Source of the DNA: Helianthus annuus
Taxonomy: Eukaryota > Streptophyta > Magnoliopsida > Asterales > Asteraceae
Assembly: GCF_002127325.2 (NCBI RefSeq)
Contig: NC_035445.2
Span: 82,910,239-82,974,238, forward strand
Length of the DNA stretch: 64,000 nucleotides
Reading direction: 5' to 3'
Shown here: positions 46,841-59,352 of the stretch, piece after piece
Layout of the letters: each line of letters starts with the position of its first letter
How positions within the stretch are numbered: the first letter of the stretch is position 1
The notes under the pieces: generated by a model
Told to the model about the DNA's origin: nothing
Database searches by the model: none
The model's input: only the letters and a program-made list of their open reading frames with translations
Translations under genes and position numbers: made by a program

Positions 46841-48794
46841 GTTCTTGAGTGAAAACTCAAGTGTAGAGTTTGTACATTGAGTCATTGTCCGTGTCGTGTC
46901 TTTAGTTTAGTGATTTGTGTGCTTTTGCGTTGTTTGTCGTTGTGTCGTATTTGTGTCCGTTTCGTGTCTTGTCAAGTATTTTGCAGGTACATCATTCTTC
47001 ATGTGGCCGAAGTCGACTAACGAGCAGCCTCACAGGTACGTTTAACAGTAAAAACGAAGAAATAAGTGCAGGGGGTAATTTGGGAATTAATACAATTATA
47101 TTTGGCTGTTAACTGTTACTACTGTCAACATATTGCTGATATTTGCTGTCCAGGCGGCCCGCGTACCACTTTCTCTCTAGTTAACGCGACCCGCTTGGAA
47201 TTAAAAGATTTTGAAAAAATTATAGGCGCTTGCGGCCCGCCTCAACTTGCCCTTTATAACTTACGCGTGCCGCGTGAACCTTGTATGTCGGCACCAGATG
47301 TATAAACCCCCAAATTGATTCACTTAAAATCCTAACTCATTTCCCCAATTTATCCGGCGACTGTTGACCCCCCACCACCGTTTTTCCGGCGACTGCTAAC
47401 CACCCCCATCACCCACTACACCGTCGGCCACCATCTCCGGTTTCTGTCCGGTTACGACCACCACCACCTCCGACTGCCTATTACCCCGTCCTTTATCCAC
47501 CATTATCATCACCACTGTACCGACCATCATCCACACGCCGCTGGTACACCACCATCAGCCACCATAGTCCTCACTGCACTGCGTGTTCTGTTTTCATCGG
47601 CAACGAGGTATGTTCCTGCATTTTACTTGCTTGTTTTGTCGTTATTGAGTCAAGTCAGTGCTTAGTTGTGTCGGGTCTGTAGTCGAGTCAGTGGTTTTAG
47701 CGTCGAGTTTACAGATTTGTTTCGCTAATCGTCTGTAGTCATAAAGGGTTGTTTTTTATTTGTTTCGCGTCTTTAGGGGTCTGTAGCATTTGTGTTAGGT
47801 CAGTAGTGTCTTTTGGTCGAGTCTCGTGTCTGTAGTTGTCACGTCAGGTCCATGTATCAGGTCAGTTGGTTTAAATGGGTTTAATATCACTGTCGTTTGG
47901 GTTGATTTGCTGGTCGAATTTGTGTCTCCTGTCAGGTCTGTGTTATTGCAAGTCATCTGCGTATGTGTCGAGTTTTATTTGCTGAATTAGGTTATTACAT
48001 CTATAGTGAAATCTTTGTCATTAAGCAGGTGTTAATAGGTCTGTTTGGGATTTGGTTTGGGTTGGGTTGATAATGTCACAAGTTCAGAACTGGTTTGTTT
48101 AGAATGGGTGCGGATTGTTTGCATTGGTATTGATTTGTTTGACGGGTCAGGTTTATGACAGGCGGTGGGGTTGGTTTGAATTCATTTGTTTTGGAATTTT
48201 GCGGGCGATTGGTTTTTGGCGTCATAAAATTCAAGTGTGGGGAGGCGTTTGCGCGTTTTTGACATAATGACCATATTTTTCAAAAATCTACGCGCGCCGT
48301 TTCCATTGCTTCCACGCTTCGGGTTTGCTTGATGATATCTCGGCACTTGGGATTGCTCGAGGGCGAGCAAAGTGCCGGGAGGGGGTAAGAGTGTAAATTT
48401 TTGTAGTTTGCGTCTAATTAGTCTTAGTGTCGTCTTTGCGTCGAAAGTCTAGTTTTTGCGTCATTTAGGGTCGTTTAGGGCATCGCTTGTTTACTAAACC
48501 GCTTCGCTCGTACTCAATCTCCATTCGGGCGAAGTTCGGTTTGTTTTCAAGTCGTTTTGCGATTAGTCACTTGTTTTGAACAACGGCCGCGAACGAAATG
48601 CTATACGGCCGTCGTTTGAGTGTATATTATTATTTTATTATTATATTAAAAAAAATCATAAAAATTTCAAAAATTCATAAAAAAATCAGAAAAAATCTTA
48701 AAAATTCCAAAAAAAATTAAAAAACTCAAAAATACAAAAAAAATAGCTTGTGTTTACTAACTGTTCACCTGTTTTGCATGTTTATTGAATTGTT
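46841..48794 (+). other. non-coding spacer of the Athila-like element
   Basis: Between integrase and the third ORF. It holds GCGGCCCGC / GACCCGC words (47150-47275) resembling those in the LTR, a C/A-rich block with CCACCACC words (47360-47560), the purine word AAGTGTGGGGA at 48233-48243, and an A-rich array of AAAATTCAAAAA-type words (48645-48750). No coding region is evident. Confidence 0.6.
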
Positions 48795-49694
48795 TTGAAC
48801 AGGATGTCAGGTGAGGGATCGTCATCAGGAGTGAAGCGCAAGAGGCGCAGTACTAGGGCTCAGGGAGATGCTCAGGAGCAGCCGGCTGCTACATTACTTA
48901 GAGAGATCACATATAGGGATGACGGGATCCCACATGGTCAGAGTAATAGGTTGTTGGATAGCCCGTTGTTGCGATTCACTGTTGGGTCGGCTGAGTATTT
49001 GAAGTTTGATGCTATTAAAAAGCTGAGGTTGCTAGAGTTTAGAAAGATTGATTGGGATTTGGTAGGTCAGTTGGGTCGTATTTCTGAACTTTCTATTTTT
49101 AGCAAGTCGTATCGTACTTTCCCAAATTAATCAATTGTACTTTCATTGCACTTTATTTCGTTCCAAATTATAAACCGAGACTTGAATCATAATGAAAAAG
49201 TGCATCGTTTTGATCATATGCTTGTTTTAATACTATGTTATGTTATTACACGTTAAATCACGTTAAACTATGTCAAACACGTAAAAACAGTGGAAAGATA
49301 TCCTAATCTTGGCTCTCGAAACAAGTATTATCAAGAGATTACCCTAAACCAGACAAAAATCGGGAATTCATACGTTAATTCGGTAAATTATCAGAAATTT
49401 GGGCTAAATCAAATAATTATACTATATATTATTAGTTAAAATAAATAAATATAGTATTTGTATTAATTAAATAAATTAATTAATTAAATAAATTAATGTT
49501 GTAAATAAATAAAGGGTTTATGAAATTGATTTTTAGTTAAAATGGTTAGTTAAACCTAACCTAGTTAGTTAAAACAAAGTTATATGCTAACTAGGTTAGC
49601 ATTTAATACATGGGACCACTAACTGAGTTAGAGAACTCAGTTAGTTCAGTTAGTTATCAAAAAAGAAGAAAAACGGGGTTCCTCTTTAAGGAAC

Positions 49695-49778
49695 CGGCCC
49701 TTATTGAGTCTCGAACCCGCGACCTCTTGCTTAACAAACGAACACACAACCATCCGGCCGGGCATGCCACATCCATTT
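49695..49778 (-). other. tRNA-like Pol III boxes within the LTR-like insertion
   Basis: On the minus strand TGGCATGCCCGGCCGGATGG resembles an A box and, about 45 bp on, GGTCGCGGGTTCGAGACTC closely resembles a B box. Spacing is that of a tRNA gene, but no acceptor stem closes, so this is at most a tRNA relic or SINE head. Confidence 0.35.
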
Positions 49779-50329
49779 ATATTAGGAAACAAATTAAACT
49801 TATGCGTTAATTCGATTTCAAATCTGATTTTTATTTAACCGCCAAAACAGAATTTCAGCAACAACCCTTGACTTCTTTTCTCTTCTTTCGTGATTGATAT
49901 CATTCCGGAAAATCATTTCCTTCTTTCCGAAATGTCAAACAATTCCTTTTGTCCAAGAATTTCCATGTGTCGAATCAATCATGCGATCTCCTTCCTTATT
50001 TCGGTCAATCCCGAATTGTTTCCAAGTTAACCGCAACCCTTTCGACTCTTATAAATACCGAACCCCCTTCACCTCGAAGTCACACACCGCTCACAACTCC
50101 TCTCGTCCCGAGTCACACACACACTGTTACCTCTTCTCGTAACCAAGACACCGCCGGAGAAGACAATTCACCGCCGGAACTCACCCGAATCCCGCCGGAG
50201 TCCCTGACCAACCGTCGGAGAAGACAACTACCCTGCCAACACCCTCCGGTAACCACTAGTATTCCTTTTTCCGATTACGTCGCCGGCCGACTTTCAATTT
50301 ACAAATATTATTAAGTCACTGTTATTGTT

Positions 50330-50990
50330 TTATATTAATAATTATTAATCTGTATTATTATTATTACTATTATTAGTATTAATATAAATATTAATCATAG
50401 TTAATCAATATATTAAAACCAGTAATATTATTCTAATTAGTATCCAACTATTAGTATTATTATAAAATTCAGTATTTAATTGTATTAAAAATTCAGTATT
50501 ATTGTTGTCGTTATATTATTATAAATTCATTTATTAAAAAAAATCCAGATATTTTTAATTAAATTCAGTTATTATCCAGTATTATTATATTATTATTATA
50601 ATCTATATAAATTCAGTTAATATTATTATTATTAACAAAATTCAGTTATATTAAATTCGGTTATTATATTTTTAATGAATAAATTTAATTACCATTATTC
50701 TTATTATTATTACTTACTATTGTTATTACTATAAAATATTAATTTATAAATATTAATATCAATATTATTATTATTATTACTACAATTGTTATTATCACCA
50801 TTATTATTATTATTATTATCATTTTTTTTATAACTAATAGTATATTATTATTAAATCCATTCCTATTATTATTATTATCAAAATAACATATTACATCATT
50901 TAAATACATATTATTAAGCGTAAATTCAAACTCTAAATTGTTCATGGTAATTATTATTATTATTATTGTCATACATTACAAGTATTAGTA
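50330..50990. repeat. ATT/TTA-rich low-complexity tract
   Basis: Interspersed runs of ATT and TTA trinucleotides with almost no G or C, in the middle of the LTR-like insertion. Confidence 0.8.
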
Positions 50991-52840
50991 GCACTCGCAA
51001 TATTAACGTATACCTAAAATCATAAATAGGGTAATCTCTTGCGCTCGTTTGCAATTCGCTTGGACAACTCTTTTGTCTTATTCTCTTACCAAGAAGCGCA
51101 ACGCAATCTAAGGTGAGTCTACATGACCCATTTTCTATTTTCCACTTTTGGGTGCAATATGTATTCTATATCAAACATCACAATCACATCAAACATTTTA
51201 TGCACACTCTATCCTTACTCTATGTGATACATTTTAATCATGTTAGACATGTTATGCTATTGTAAACACTCATGACTATGTGTTCATTAACTTCGTACAA
51301 GCCTCCCCTAACAATGGTAGCGCTATAGGTTGAGAAACGCCCCTCCCGTTATATTAACGGGTATTGTTAGGTTAAACTATGTTAAAAACCACCCTTTTGG
51401 GTTGGACACGTTAGTTGCGTTAAACTTTGGTTTGGACATATAGAGTAACATCATTTCGAGCATATACTGTTGACATGATATTGTATTTCACATTTGGATA
51501 TGAGTAACATTTTAAACACGTATTATGCTATGTATGAAAACTTGTATACTCGCCAACATGCTTTTGTTGATTTTATTTTAATACATATTGCAGGTTGATG
51601 TTCAAGAAATAAAGAAATCAAGCTAGGATGGAACTAGAAACCCATTTTAGCATAGTATTTTATTATGTTTGGTTTATGATGTACTTGAAAACAATGTATT
51701 CCATTTGATATTTATGAAATGAATTTAAATCATATTGTCACAATAGTGTTATGTTGTTTTGAGCAATTTGTTCGTCTCATCCCGATGTTTCCGCCATCGG
51801 TTGGGGTGTGACAGTTCAGAATGGCGTTGGATTGTGACGCGCCGCAGTATTACGAGCTCACCCTGGAGTTTCATTCCACATTTTACTACAGACATCCAGG
51901 GGGTTTTGATGAGCCAGATGTAGTATCATTTGCATTGGGTAAACAGATCTTCAACATGAGTTTACCACAGTTCGCGGAGGCAACTGGGTTTTATACAGTT
52001 CAGGAGGTCGAGTCTAAGGTGTTCAGGGGTTTGCTGAGGCAGGTAGTGAAGGAGGAAAAGGGGTCTTGTGTGTTGAAGGAGGAGTTAGCGAGGTTTTGGC
52101 GCACCATTGCTATTTCACCATTTTCAAACAACATGGTGGCGTCTGATATCAGAGATCCTCTTTATCGGTTTGTGCACAAGATACTATCAGCTACATTGAT
52201 AGGTAGGCATGAAGGGGATAAGGTGAATCAGCACAGTTTGTTTTGTCTGATGTGCATGATAGAGCGTCGCCCAGCAAACTTAGCGAGCATTTTGGCATGG
52301 TCGTTGGTGAGGCCAAAGAAGGGAGGAGGAACGGGGAGGTTATATGGCGGGCCGTATATTACGATGTTGGCAGCGAATTTGGGTATATTTGCTGATTTCC
52401 CTCCTGAGAGGATGAGTGTAGGACCAACTCCATCACTTATGGAGCTGAGGAGTTTTCAGCTGGCTAGGATAGTTACATGCGATGATCCGCCAGCGTGGTC
52501 TGAGGTTTTGCCAGCACCACCCTCACCAGATCCAGCTGCCGAGGAGGCAGCACGCACTATGATTCCCGAGCGTTATCAGGTGCCACTCCAGAGGCATCAG
52601 CTGTCGGCACGAGAGTACCCCGTTAGACAGCCACGGCCAGAGCCATTGACATTAGAGGCAGTCTATGACAGGATGGATATGTTATTTGATTTAGTAGAGC
52701 AGACGCGGGATGGTATGAGAGTGATTATGGATCACTTCCACTTGCAGCCACCACCATCTTGGCAGCCGCAGCAGGAGGGTCCAGCTAGTGGACAGGAGGA
52801 TCCTGCAGGCGGGCAGCAGAGTGGAGCAGGAGGAGCATGA

Positions 52841-54280
52841 GGATATGCAGCAGTGCTTATGGAGCTTATATCTTTTGTTTTTATTTTATGCTGTTTTAAT
52901 CCTTATATTTTGGTCTGTACTGATATTATATACTGGTTGGTAGGGTTTTGGGGTTGGTAGATACTTGGTTGATTGTTTATATTTTGATGGTATATATTAT
53001 GTTGGTTTGGTATGATTTGAGTGTTAGGTCGTTGTTGGTGCCGCTTCCGTTCGCGTGTCCGAGTTAGTACAGTTTGCTGAGCGCGTTTTGGATTGGAGGG
53101 CATGTGTGGTATCGACTGGCATACTGACAGTCTCACATATTTATTCAGCTAAGTCGTTCCACTTGTACACTTGTATATTTATTTATTTATTTTGTTTTTA
53201 GGTTTTAGGAGTCATATTTTCATCCTTGCATTAGGGACAATGCAATATTTAAGTGTGGGGATGGGAACTAGTGTTCAGTGTGTCTAGTTAGTAGTGTCTT
53301 GAGTCATAAAAAATAATAAAAAAACAAAAAAAATTGAAAAATTGAAAAATAAAAAAAAAATTAAAAAAATTGAAAATGTCCTTGAAATAAGAAGTTTGCA
53401 AAATAAAAACGGAAAATGATAGAAAAGTCGAGTTTTTGTTCGGGTGCAAATAATAATAATATGAGATAATTTAATCGTGCTTGTGTCTAGTTTGGGATAT
53501 GCGGGTAGGCTCGGTTCGGTTTTGAGTTCCTTTGATTTTAATGTACCTAATGTCGGTTTACTAGTGGGTTCTCATCTAGGAAAAGTGGGGAAGTTGAAAC
53601 CGCCAAAAATAACATAAGGGGCACCGTTATAAGTTAAAACCGTTAGAGTTTGTGATCATGTGAAAAAAAAAATAGAATAAAAAGTGAGCTAGAAACTAAA
53701 TGAAAGTAGCCACTTCTATGTAGTCTGGGTTGGGGATAGCGACTCTACAGCAAGATTACCGTTAGGGTGTGTGAAATCGACCGTGCAAAGCAATAAAAAG
53801 AAAAAAAATAATAAAAAGTATCGAAACTAAGTAGTCTGTGGTTGGGGATAGCGACTCTACAGCCGGATTGCCTCTTGTGTCGGGAAAGCACCGTCTAGAC
53901 TCACGAAAGAAAAAAAAGAAAAGAAAAAAAAAGAAGAAGAAAAATTTTTGATTGTAAACTCTCTTGGTTTTGATATAAAACGGTTGGGAATTGGTCCAGT
54001 GATCGTTCCTTTTGTCCTATAAGTTTGAGGTGGGAGTAGATGGGCTGCAATTTCTAGTGTGAGACCCTAGGTGGATTGACCCATATTTGAACCTAAATTG
54101 CATGATGAGGGCTCGGAACCGGGTTGGGTTTAATAGGATCATTATACTTGCAATCGCGACTAACACGAGTATCGATTTTATAAAATAACTTAAGCTTTTG
54201 TCCCGATCGACTATTCCGACTATGATTCCGTTTGCATAATTCTTTTTCGAGGACGAAAAAAGAGTAAGTGTGGGGATATT
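52841..54280 (+). other. 3' non-coding region and polypurine tract of the Athila-like element
   Basis: After the third ORF the sequence has the purine word AAGTGTGGGGA at 53251-53261, A-rich arrays (53305-53420, 53905-53945), and a unit with GGGATAGCGACTCTACAG repeated about 111 bp apart (53734 and 53846). The true polypurine tract AAGTGTGGGGA at 54266-54276 stands 4 nt before the 3' LTR. Nothing coding is seen. Confidence 0.65.
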
Positions 54281-56070
54281 TGATGTATTGCAAAATACAT
54301 CTTTATTCGCGTCCGGTTTTAGTCGTTAGATAGTTGTTTTTGTCCGTTTTTAGCATAGAATGTACATACTCTTGATATTTTTGTGTTTTCCAGGTCTTTA
54401 CAGCCAAAAGGAGCAAAAACGAGTTAAAATCTGGAAAGGCGAAAGGCTGGAACGGAAATCGAGGACTCAGGAACAGAAACGAAGTGAAAGTTTAGTTCTG
54501 GAGCTTCCAGGCGGGCCGCGTGAACTTACATGAACACTCACGCGCCCCGCCTCAACTTACAAACAGAATCCAGCATTATTGAAGTCCGGGCGGGCCGCAT
54601 GAACTTATGAAACACCTTAACACGGGCCGCCTGAACTTAAGACTTGTTTCCGGATGATAACATTGAAGCGGGCCGTGTTAACTCCCACCTATGCATTACG
54701 CGGGCCGCGAGAGCTGCTTAAACGTGCAACCCAATCAACAGCAAACGGCTAGTAGGGTTTTGAAGGTTATAAAAACATCATCATCAACAGCCGAGGACAT
54801 TACGAACTTTGGACTTGAGAGGCGATCTTGGAGACTGATTTCAGAGGTTTTGAAGGTTCGGGTCGTGAAGAATCATCGTGGGAAGCTCAGGAGCATTCGG
54901 ATTGGAAGATATTCGGGTTATCTCTACTTGTTTATCATTCGGTTTGCTTGTTCTCTATTTTTAATGATGAATTCAGATTTAAATAAGTTTATTATCGTAT
55001 TCTTGAACATGTTTAGCAGCTAGATTTCTTGTTACTACCTAGACATGGTTGAATGATTGCATATGTTTTGATTATTCTTGGATTTTTGAATGCTATGGAC
55101 AGTTTATAATTTGTAAACGGTTTGTTCTATCAGTTAGATGTGTTTGCGTGCTTGATGTTGTTTAATTATTGATTATTGTTTCGCATGAATCTTGGTGATG
55201 GTCTTTATCACATAATAGAATCGTGCTAGGTTTTAGATTTTGGTGACTGTCTATATCACGTAATAAATCTTGAATCTTTAGGGTTAAATCGGCCGATAAA
55301 CCTTAGAAGTAATAATTGATATTTTTATAAAATCAAGTGCTCTACTAATCGTCAATAGCTGTAAGGTGCGAGATTATTGCTAGGTCTAAGTGATTAAACC
55401 GCAAGGTGGGTCCTTCTTAGGAAGTTAACCTTTTGGCTGCTGTCTAGCAAGTCTAGCTGAGAAAACAAGCCTATCCTAGGTTTAGGTCTCGTAAGGGAGT
55501 GAGCCTTGTAGGATACTTTTATAAACCCATTAGATGTCTTGTAAAGGAGTCTAATAACCGGTAAGTTAACAACCTTTAGGGGATCTTAGCGTGCTCTTGA
55601 GAAGGGTTAGGGGTCCTTAGATTTCCCGAGAGGTGAGAATTTTAAGATCCCGGTTCCATAGCAGACAACTTCCAATTATAGTCATAACTAAAAGCAATCA
55701 GGATTCCTGTCTAGGTAGTTCCTTCATCATCCTTGAGTTCAGCCTTCGTGTGAGTTCGTGTCTAGTTCATTTAGTTAATTTAGTTGACTTTTTAATAATA
55801 ATTTTAGGATATTTAGAACCCCCCCCCCTAATTAATAAACAATTTAGTTATGTCGTGTCAGTCTTAGTCTAGATAGAGTCGTAGCGTAATCAGTAGAGTC
55901 TCGTGGGTTCGATACTCGGACTTGCTTTAGCTTTACTACATTGATCGGTTCACTTGCCGGTTGTGTGGGTTAGGGTTTAGATCGAGTCTTAGTTTTATAA
56001 ATTTAAAGCTTAGAGAGTCTAGAATTAGGGTAATTTTAGTTGTTTTTAATTAACCCATTTCAGCACATCA
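54281..56070 (+). repeat. 3' LTR of the Athila-like element
   Basis: A 1790-bp repeat pairing with 39222-41031; ends TGATGTATTG and CAGCACATCA, followed at once by the ACAAT duplicate. Confidence 0.93.
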
Positions 56071-56344
56071 ACAATGAAGCAACGTAAGTGAGGAAAGTGT
56101 CGCGAAAGTGCGTAAGTGTGGGACGACAGGAGAGAGTAAGCACACAAAGTTCAAATAGCAATTATCACGTTAACTAATGCACTGTGTGAACTATCTAACC
56201 GACAATATAACATAAATCATACCACCTATTGTGTCGAGTCTTGCACGTGGAGCGAAGCGTCGTTGTGGATCGTTGAGCACTGTACAGGTTATAGTCTGGT
56301 TTTATCAAAAAGCTTTTCCCTTTTTAATACCAAGTTCACTATAA

Positions 56345-56362
56345 CCAATGGTTCTGATACCA
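56345..56362 (-). other. primer binding site of the chromovirus-like element, initiator tRNA-Met
   Basis: The minus strand reads TGGTATCAGAACCATTGG, 3 nt inside the 5' LTR. It matches the common plant iMet site TGGTATCAGAGC with one A for G change. Confidence 0.85.
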
Positions 56363-56365
56363 ATC

Positions 56366-59347
56366 TGTCACACCCCCAAAATCCACCATGCGGAGCATCA
56401 CCGCTTGGAGGCGTGACATGACCAGGATCGAGCCACCAATCATATTGAACAACGTATTTAAGTAAATAAAACCAACCACAATACAATTGGTGACCAAAAG
56501 GAAGTTAACCAAGTTCAATTTAAACAGCAGAAGCATAAGACGTTAAACCAAAACATAAGTTCGTAGTTCATAAGTTTAAAGACCCAAAACATAAGTTTCA
56601 TAAGTTCATAAAGTTTATTTATTGAGTACGGGACATAACAGTTCGCATCCCACAACGACCACCTCCATGTGCAAGCCCCATAGCATCTAGTGACCTGCAA
56701 AGCATGTAACAACGAGTCAACAACAAAGTTGAGTGAGTTCAGGGTTGGTTGTCCATTTTAGAGTTGTTTCCAAAAACGTAGTTTAATCTTAATCAGCTAT
56801 CCAACCGTGGGGGTTACCCCATAGTTCGAAAACGTTTATTAGTTAACCATCCCATGTCCAACTTCCCTGGCTATCCAGCCCGGCACTCCGGCCGTGGGGG
56901 CTACCCCATTATTTAAACTACCAGACTCGTTTATCATATCGACTACTAACGAAAATTACTTGTGCCCTAGCGTCGGTGTCTATCATCACCGACGTGCCAT
57001 AGTCCATTAGTACACGCCCGTCCGACTGGCACGCTGTGAGGTTTGTTAAACCTAATAGTGTTATTAACTAATGACCCGCTCGCCATTGCCTCGACAATTA
57101 AATCGATATAAAGGGAGGGACTTCGCTGATAGAGTTCTAGTCCAGTAAGTCTAATTCCATCCCAACAGGACGAGGAATTCTCATTCCTGAATACGTCCCA
57201 AGGACGAGGAATCCCTATTCCTAAACCCATTCCCATTCCCACCGGGAATTTCCATGCTTTGTAGAAAAGTGTGAACTCACCTCGGTTTGCTCGGTTAGAT
57301 TAGTTACTTTAATAATCAGGAAATCAAGCACGTCCTAATAAGGTATAAATAACAATCAATTTCTCATGCACAACACGTATGGTTTATCTACCCATTACTT
57401 TTATCACATATCACACAATTTAAACGTCAACGCACTTTGTTACGTTATATATTATTTTACCCTAAAATTATATAACGGTAAAATAAACAAATATTCACAC
57501 AAGAGTTTTAGTATACAATATGTATTTTAAATATATATTTATCAAATTTTATTTACGAAAGTCAACCTCCGATACTTGGTGTTTTATTACAAAAATTATG
57601 GCGAAGTTTGTATTCGAAACACAAGTTATAAAATATACTTGTAATACTTGTTTTAGAAAAATATTTTCTAAGTGTTGGGATTTTAAAAAATTTCGCCAGA
57701 GTTTCCTTTGTAAACGGATGTGTCCATGCTTACTAGCATATCATTTTCTTTTCGAAAATTCATTCAAACAATTCTCATTCAACAACATACAACCTTTATT
57801 TACCAAACTTGTCAAAAACAAGCATAAACCATAAACTCATGAACTTGAAAATTTATAAAAATGTGCAGTAACTTACTAGCATACTTAGTAAGTCTTGTTA
57901 CCTTTAAAAATGTGATTAGTTCCTTTAAAACTTCATTTTCAAAGAGTTTGATTATTCACAACTTCTAGTCATGTTTTCTAGAAATATTTCTTTGTGAAAT
58001 TTTCTTATTACACAAGTGTTTCTACACTTGTTTATCCACCAAAAATGTGTTAAGTTTATGTAAGATCCAAGTTTTAACGAAACTCATACTTTTCACTTGG
58101 TTCTTTCGAAAAACCACTCATGGATCTTTGGATCTACAAGATTATAACCTACGTTGATCTTTATTTTTCAAGAAAACATCTATTTATTCAAGTTCATAGT
58201 TTATGTGTGGATGATTCCATCGTCCTACACATTTCTAACTTTCTCATCTTGCTAGATCATGTTTTTAATCATGATCTAGCAAGACCATATGATGATCCAT
58301 CAACTACATAAGTAACAACAATCGACAATCATCACAACACATGAATATCATAATTTCTTCATCTTTTAATCATACTTCTATTACCAAATTAGTTTATGTT
58401 CAAGATTTCTTTACAAGATTCATTAGAGTTCTTATCATTTTGACCATTAAACATTATTAACCACTTAAACAAGACGTAAAAAGCAAAGATCTAAGTTCTT
58501 ACCACTAGTTCAAGACTAGGGAAGTTCAAGTGAAGAAATGTGATGGTTAAAAGAAGATGAGAGAGGTCCTTCAACTTCCGAACACACCGAGCTTCGTTGT
58601 ATGATCTCTAACACCCTTGGATGCTCTTAGAATGGTTGAAAGTGATCAAGTGATGATGGTGGTGGTGGTGCTACTTGGGGTCGGCCGAGATAGAGGAGAG
58701 GAGGAGAGTTCTTGGTGTGTTGTTTGATGTGTGAAGTTAGGAATGATGGTGGACTAGTGGTTTAAATAAGCATTCTTCCAACACCCCTTTACACAAGGGT
58801 TAACATGTTCCGCAAGTACTATACACATACAATAAACAAATAAAAGAAATCAAAGTGGGGATCCCACTTTCTAGAACCGGTTGGTGGGGGGGGGGGGGTT
58901 GGTCTAGTTGGGTTTCAATTGTTTAGTTACTAATCTTGTTAGAAATCAAGTGCTTAGCTAGTGCATTATGGTGTGTTATTAAATATACAGTGTGTTAGGG
59001 TGTTCGAAGACCCTAACTAGCTCAGAAAAATAGAAATAATGTGTTTGACAATATTTTTGTGTTCCGGGTAAAGTCCGGTTGTTCGGTTCGGTGTTGTTCC
59101 GTTAAAGTGCTTAATTAATCCGTAAAGTGTCCTATATATATACTTTTGTAACACTTTTAATTCTCAACACTTAGGAAAGCACACAGGACTATTTAGTAAC
59201 TTTTCTGTACACTACCAGTATGTTAACAAGCACATGTAAGTATAACACAGAAATCAGAAATCAGTTAAGTGATTTAGCACAGTCATCAAGCACATTAATT
59301 ATTATTAATAAATTGTACGGATACATGGAATTGTGAGGGTTGTCACA
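56366..59347 (-). repeat. 5' LTR of the chromovirus-like element
   Basis: A 2982-bp repeat pairing with 31631-34582. It carries the extra ~30 bp near 56456-56486 (ATTTAAGTAAATAAAACC) and the same palindrome at 58249-58284. Promoter position within it is not determined. Confidence 0.93.
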
Positions 59348-59352
59348 ATTTA

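Larger units (their letters stand above)
49073..51811 (-). mobile_element. LTR-like insertion (probable solo LTR) inside the Athila-like third ORF
   Basis: A 2739-bp insertion flanked by CAGTT at 49068-49072 and 51812-51816. Read on the minus strand its start region is TGTCACACCCCAACCGATGG, a typical start of long-LTR Ty3 elements and similar in its first bases to the surrounding chromovirus-like LTR. No gag or pol is inside, so a solo LTR is the simplest reading. It includes an ATT/TTA-rich tract (50330-50980) and a Thr/Pro-coding stretch that looks like chance ORF (49949-50314). Exact TG/CA ends are ambiguous by one or two bases. Confidence 0.68.
48795..52840 (+). pseudogene. third ORF of the Athila-like element (ATHILA ORF-1-like), split by an insertion
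   Basis: The first part (48795-49072) begins MNRMSGEGSSSGVKRKRR and ends at WDLVGQ; the second (51812-52840) continues with the segment FYYRHPGGFDEPDVVSFALG and ends in a Gln/Pro/Gly-rich tail. Between them lies the insertion 49073-51811 flanked by CAGTT; omitting it and one CAGTT leaves a single uninterrupted frame. The product resembles the plant-specific ATHILA ORF-1 type protein of unknown function; some authors treat this position as env-like. I see no clear signal peptide or membrane anchor in the part visible here. Assignment rests on memory of the family. Confidence 0.72.
39222..56070 (+). mobile_element. Athila-like Ty3 LTR retrotransposon nested in the chromovirus-like element
   Basis: A 16,849-bp element with LTRs 39222-41031 and 54281-56070 (TGATGTATTG...CAGCACATCA) and target duplication ACAAT at 39217-39221 and 56071-56075. 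Order on the plus strand: LTR, tRNA-Asp primer site, gag, pol, long spacer, third ORF, spacer, purine tract, LTR. The DLGAS protease form, tRNA-Asp primer site and a large extra ORF after integrase are Athila traits. Orientation is opposite to the host element. The LTRs differ only sparsely (for example a 3-bp CAT length change near 39745), so insertion is recent. Confidence 0.93.
31631..59347 (-). mobile_element. Ty3 chromovirus-like LTR retrotransposon, split by a nested Athila-like element
   Basis: The element starts TGTCACACCCCC and ends GGGTTGTCACA, with target duplication ATTTA at 31626-31630 and 59348-59352. It reads on the minus strand: 5' LTR 56366-59347, iMet primer site 56345-56362, gag, protease, RT, RNase H, integrase, purine tract 34583-34595, 3' LTR 31631-34582. 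The 16.8-kb element at 39222-56070 is inserted in its leader between primer site and gag; without it the element is about 10.9 kb. It inserted into the gag of the older Tat-like element. Integrase-tail and gene order fit Tekay/Del chromoviruses. Confidence 0.92.

Noticed and set aside
49949..50314. Thr/Pro/Arg-rich ORF in the LTR-like insertion
   Set aside because: No homology recognised, no partner exon, on the strand opposite to the insertion's orientation.
50739..50972. Ile/Asn-rich ORF
   Set aside because: Translation of an ATT-rich low-complexity tract.
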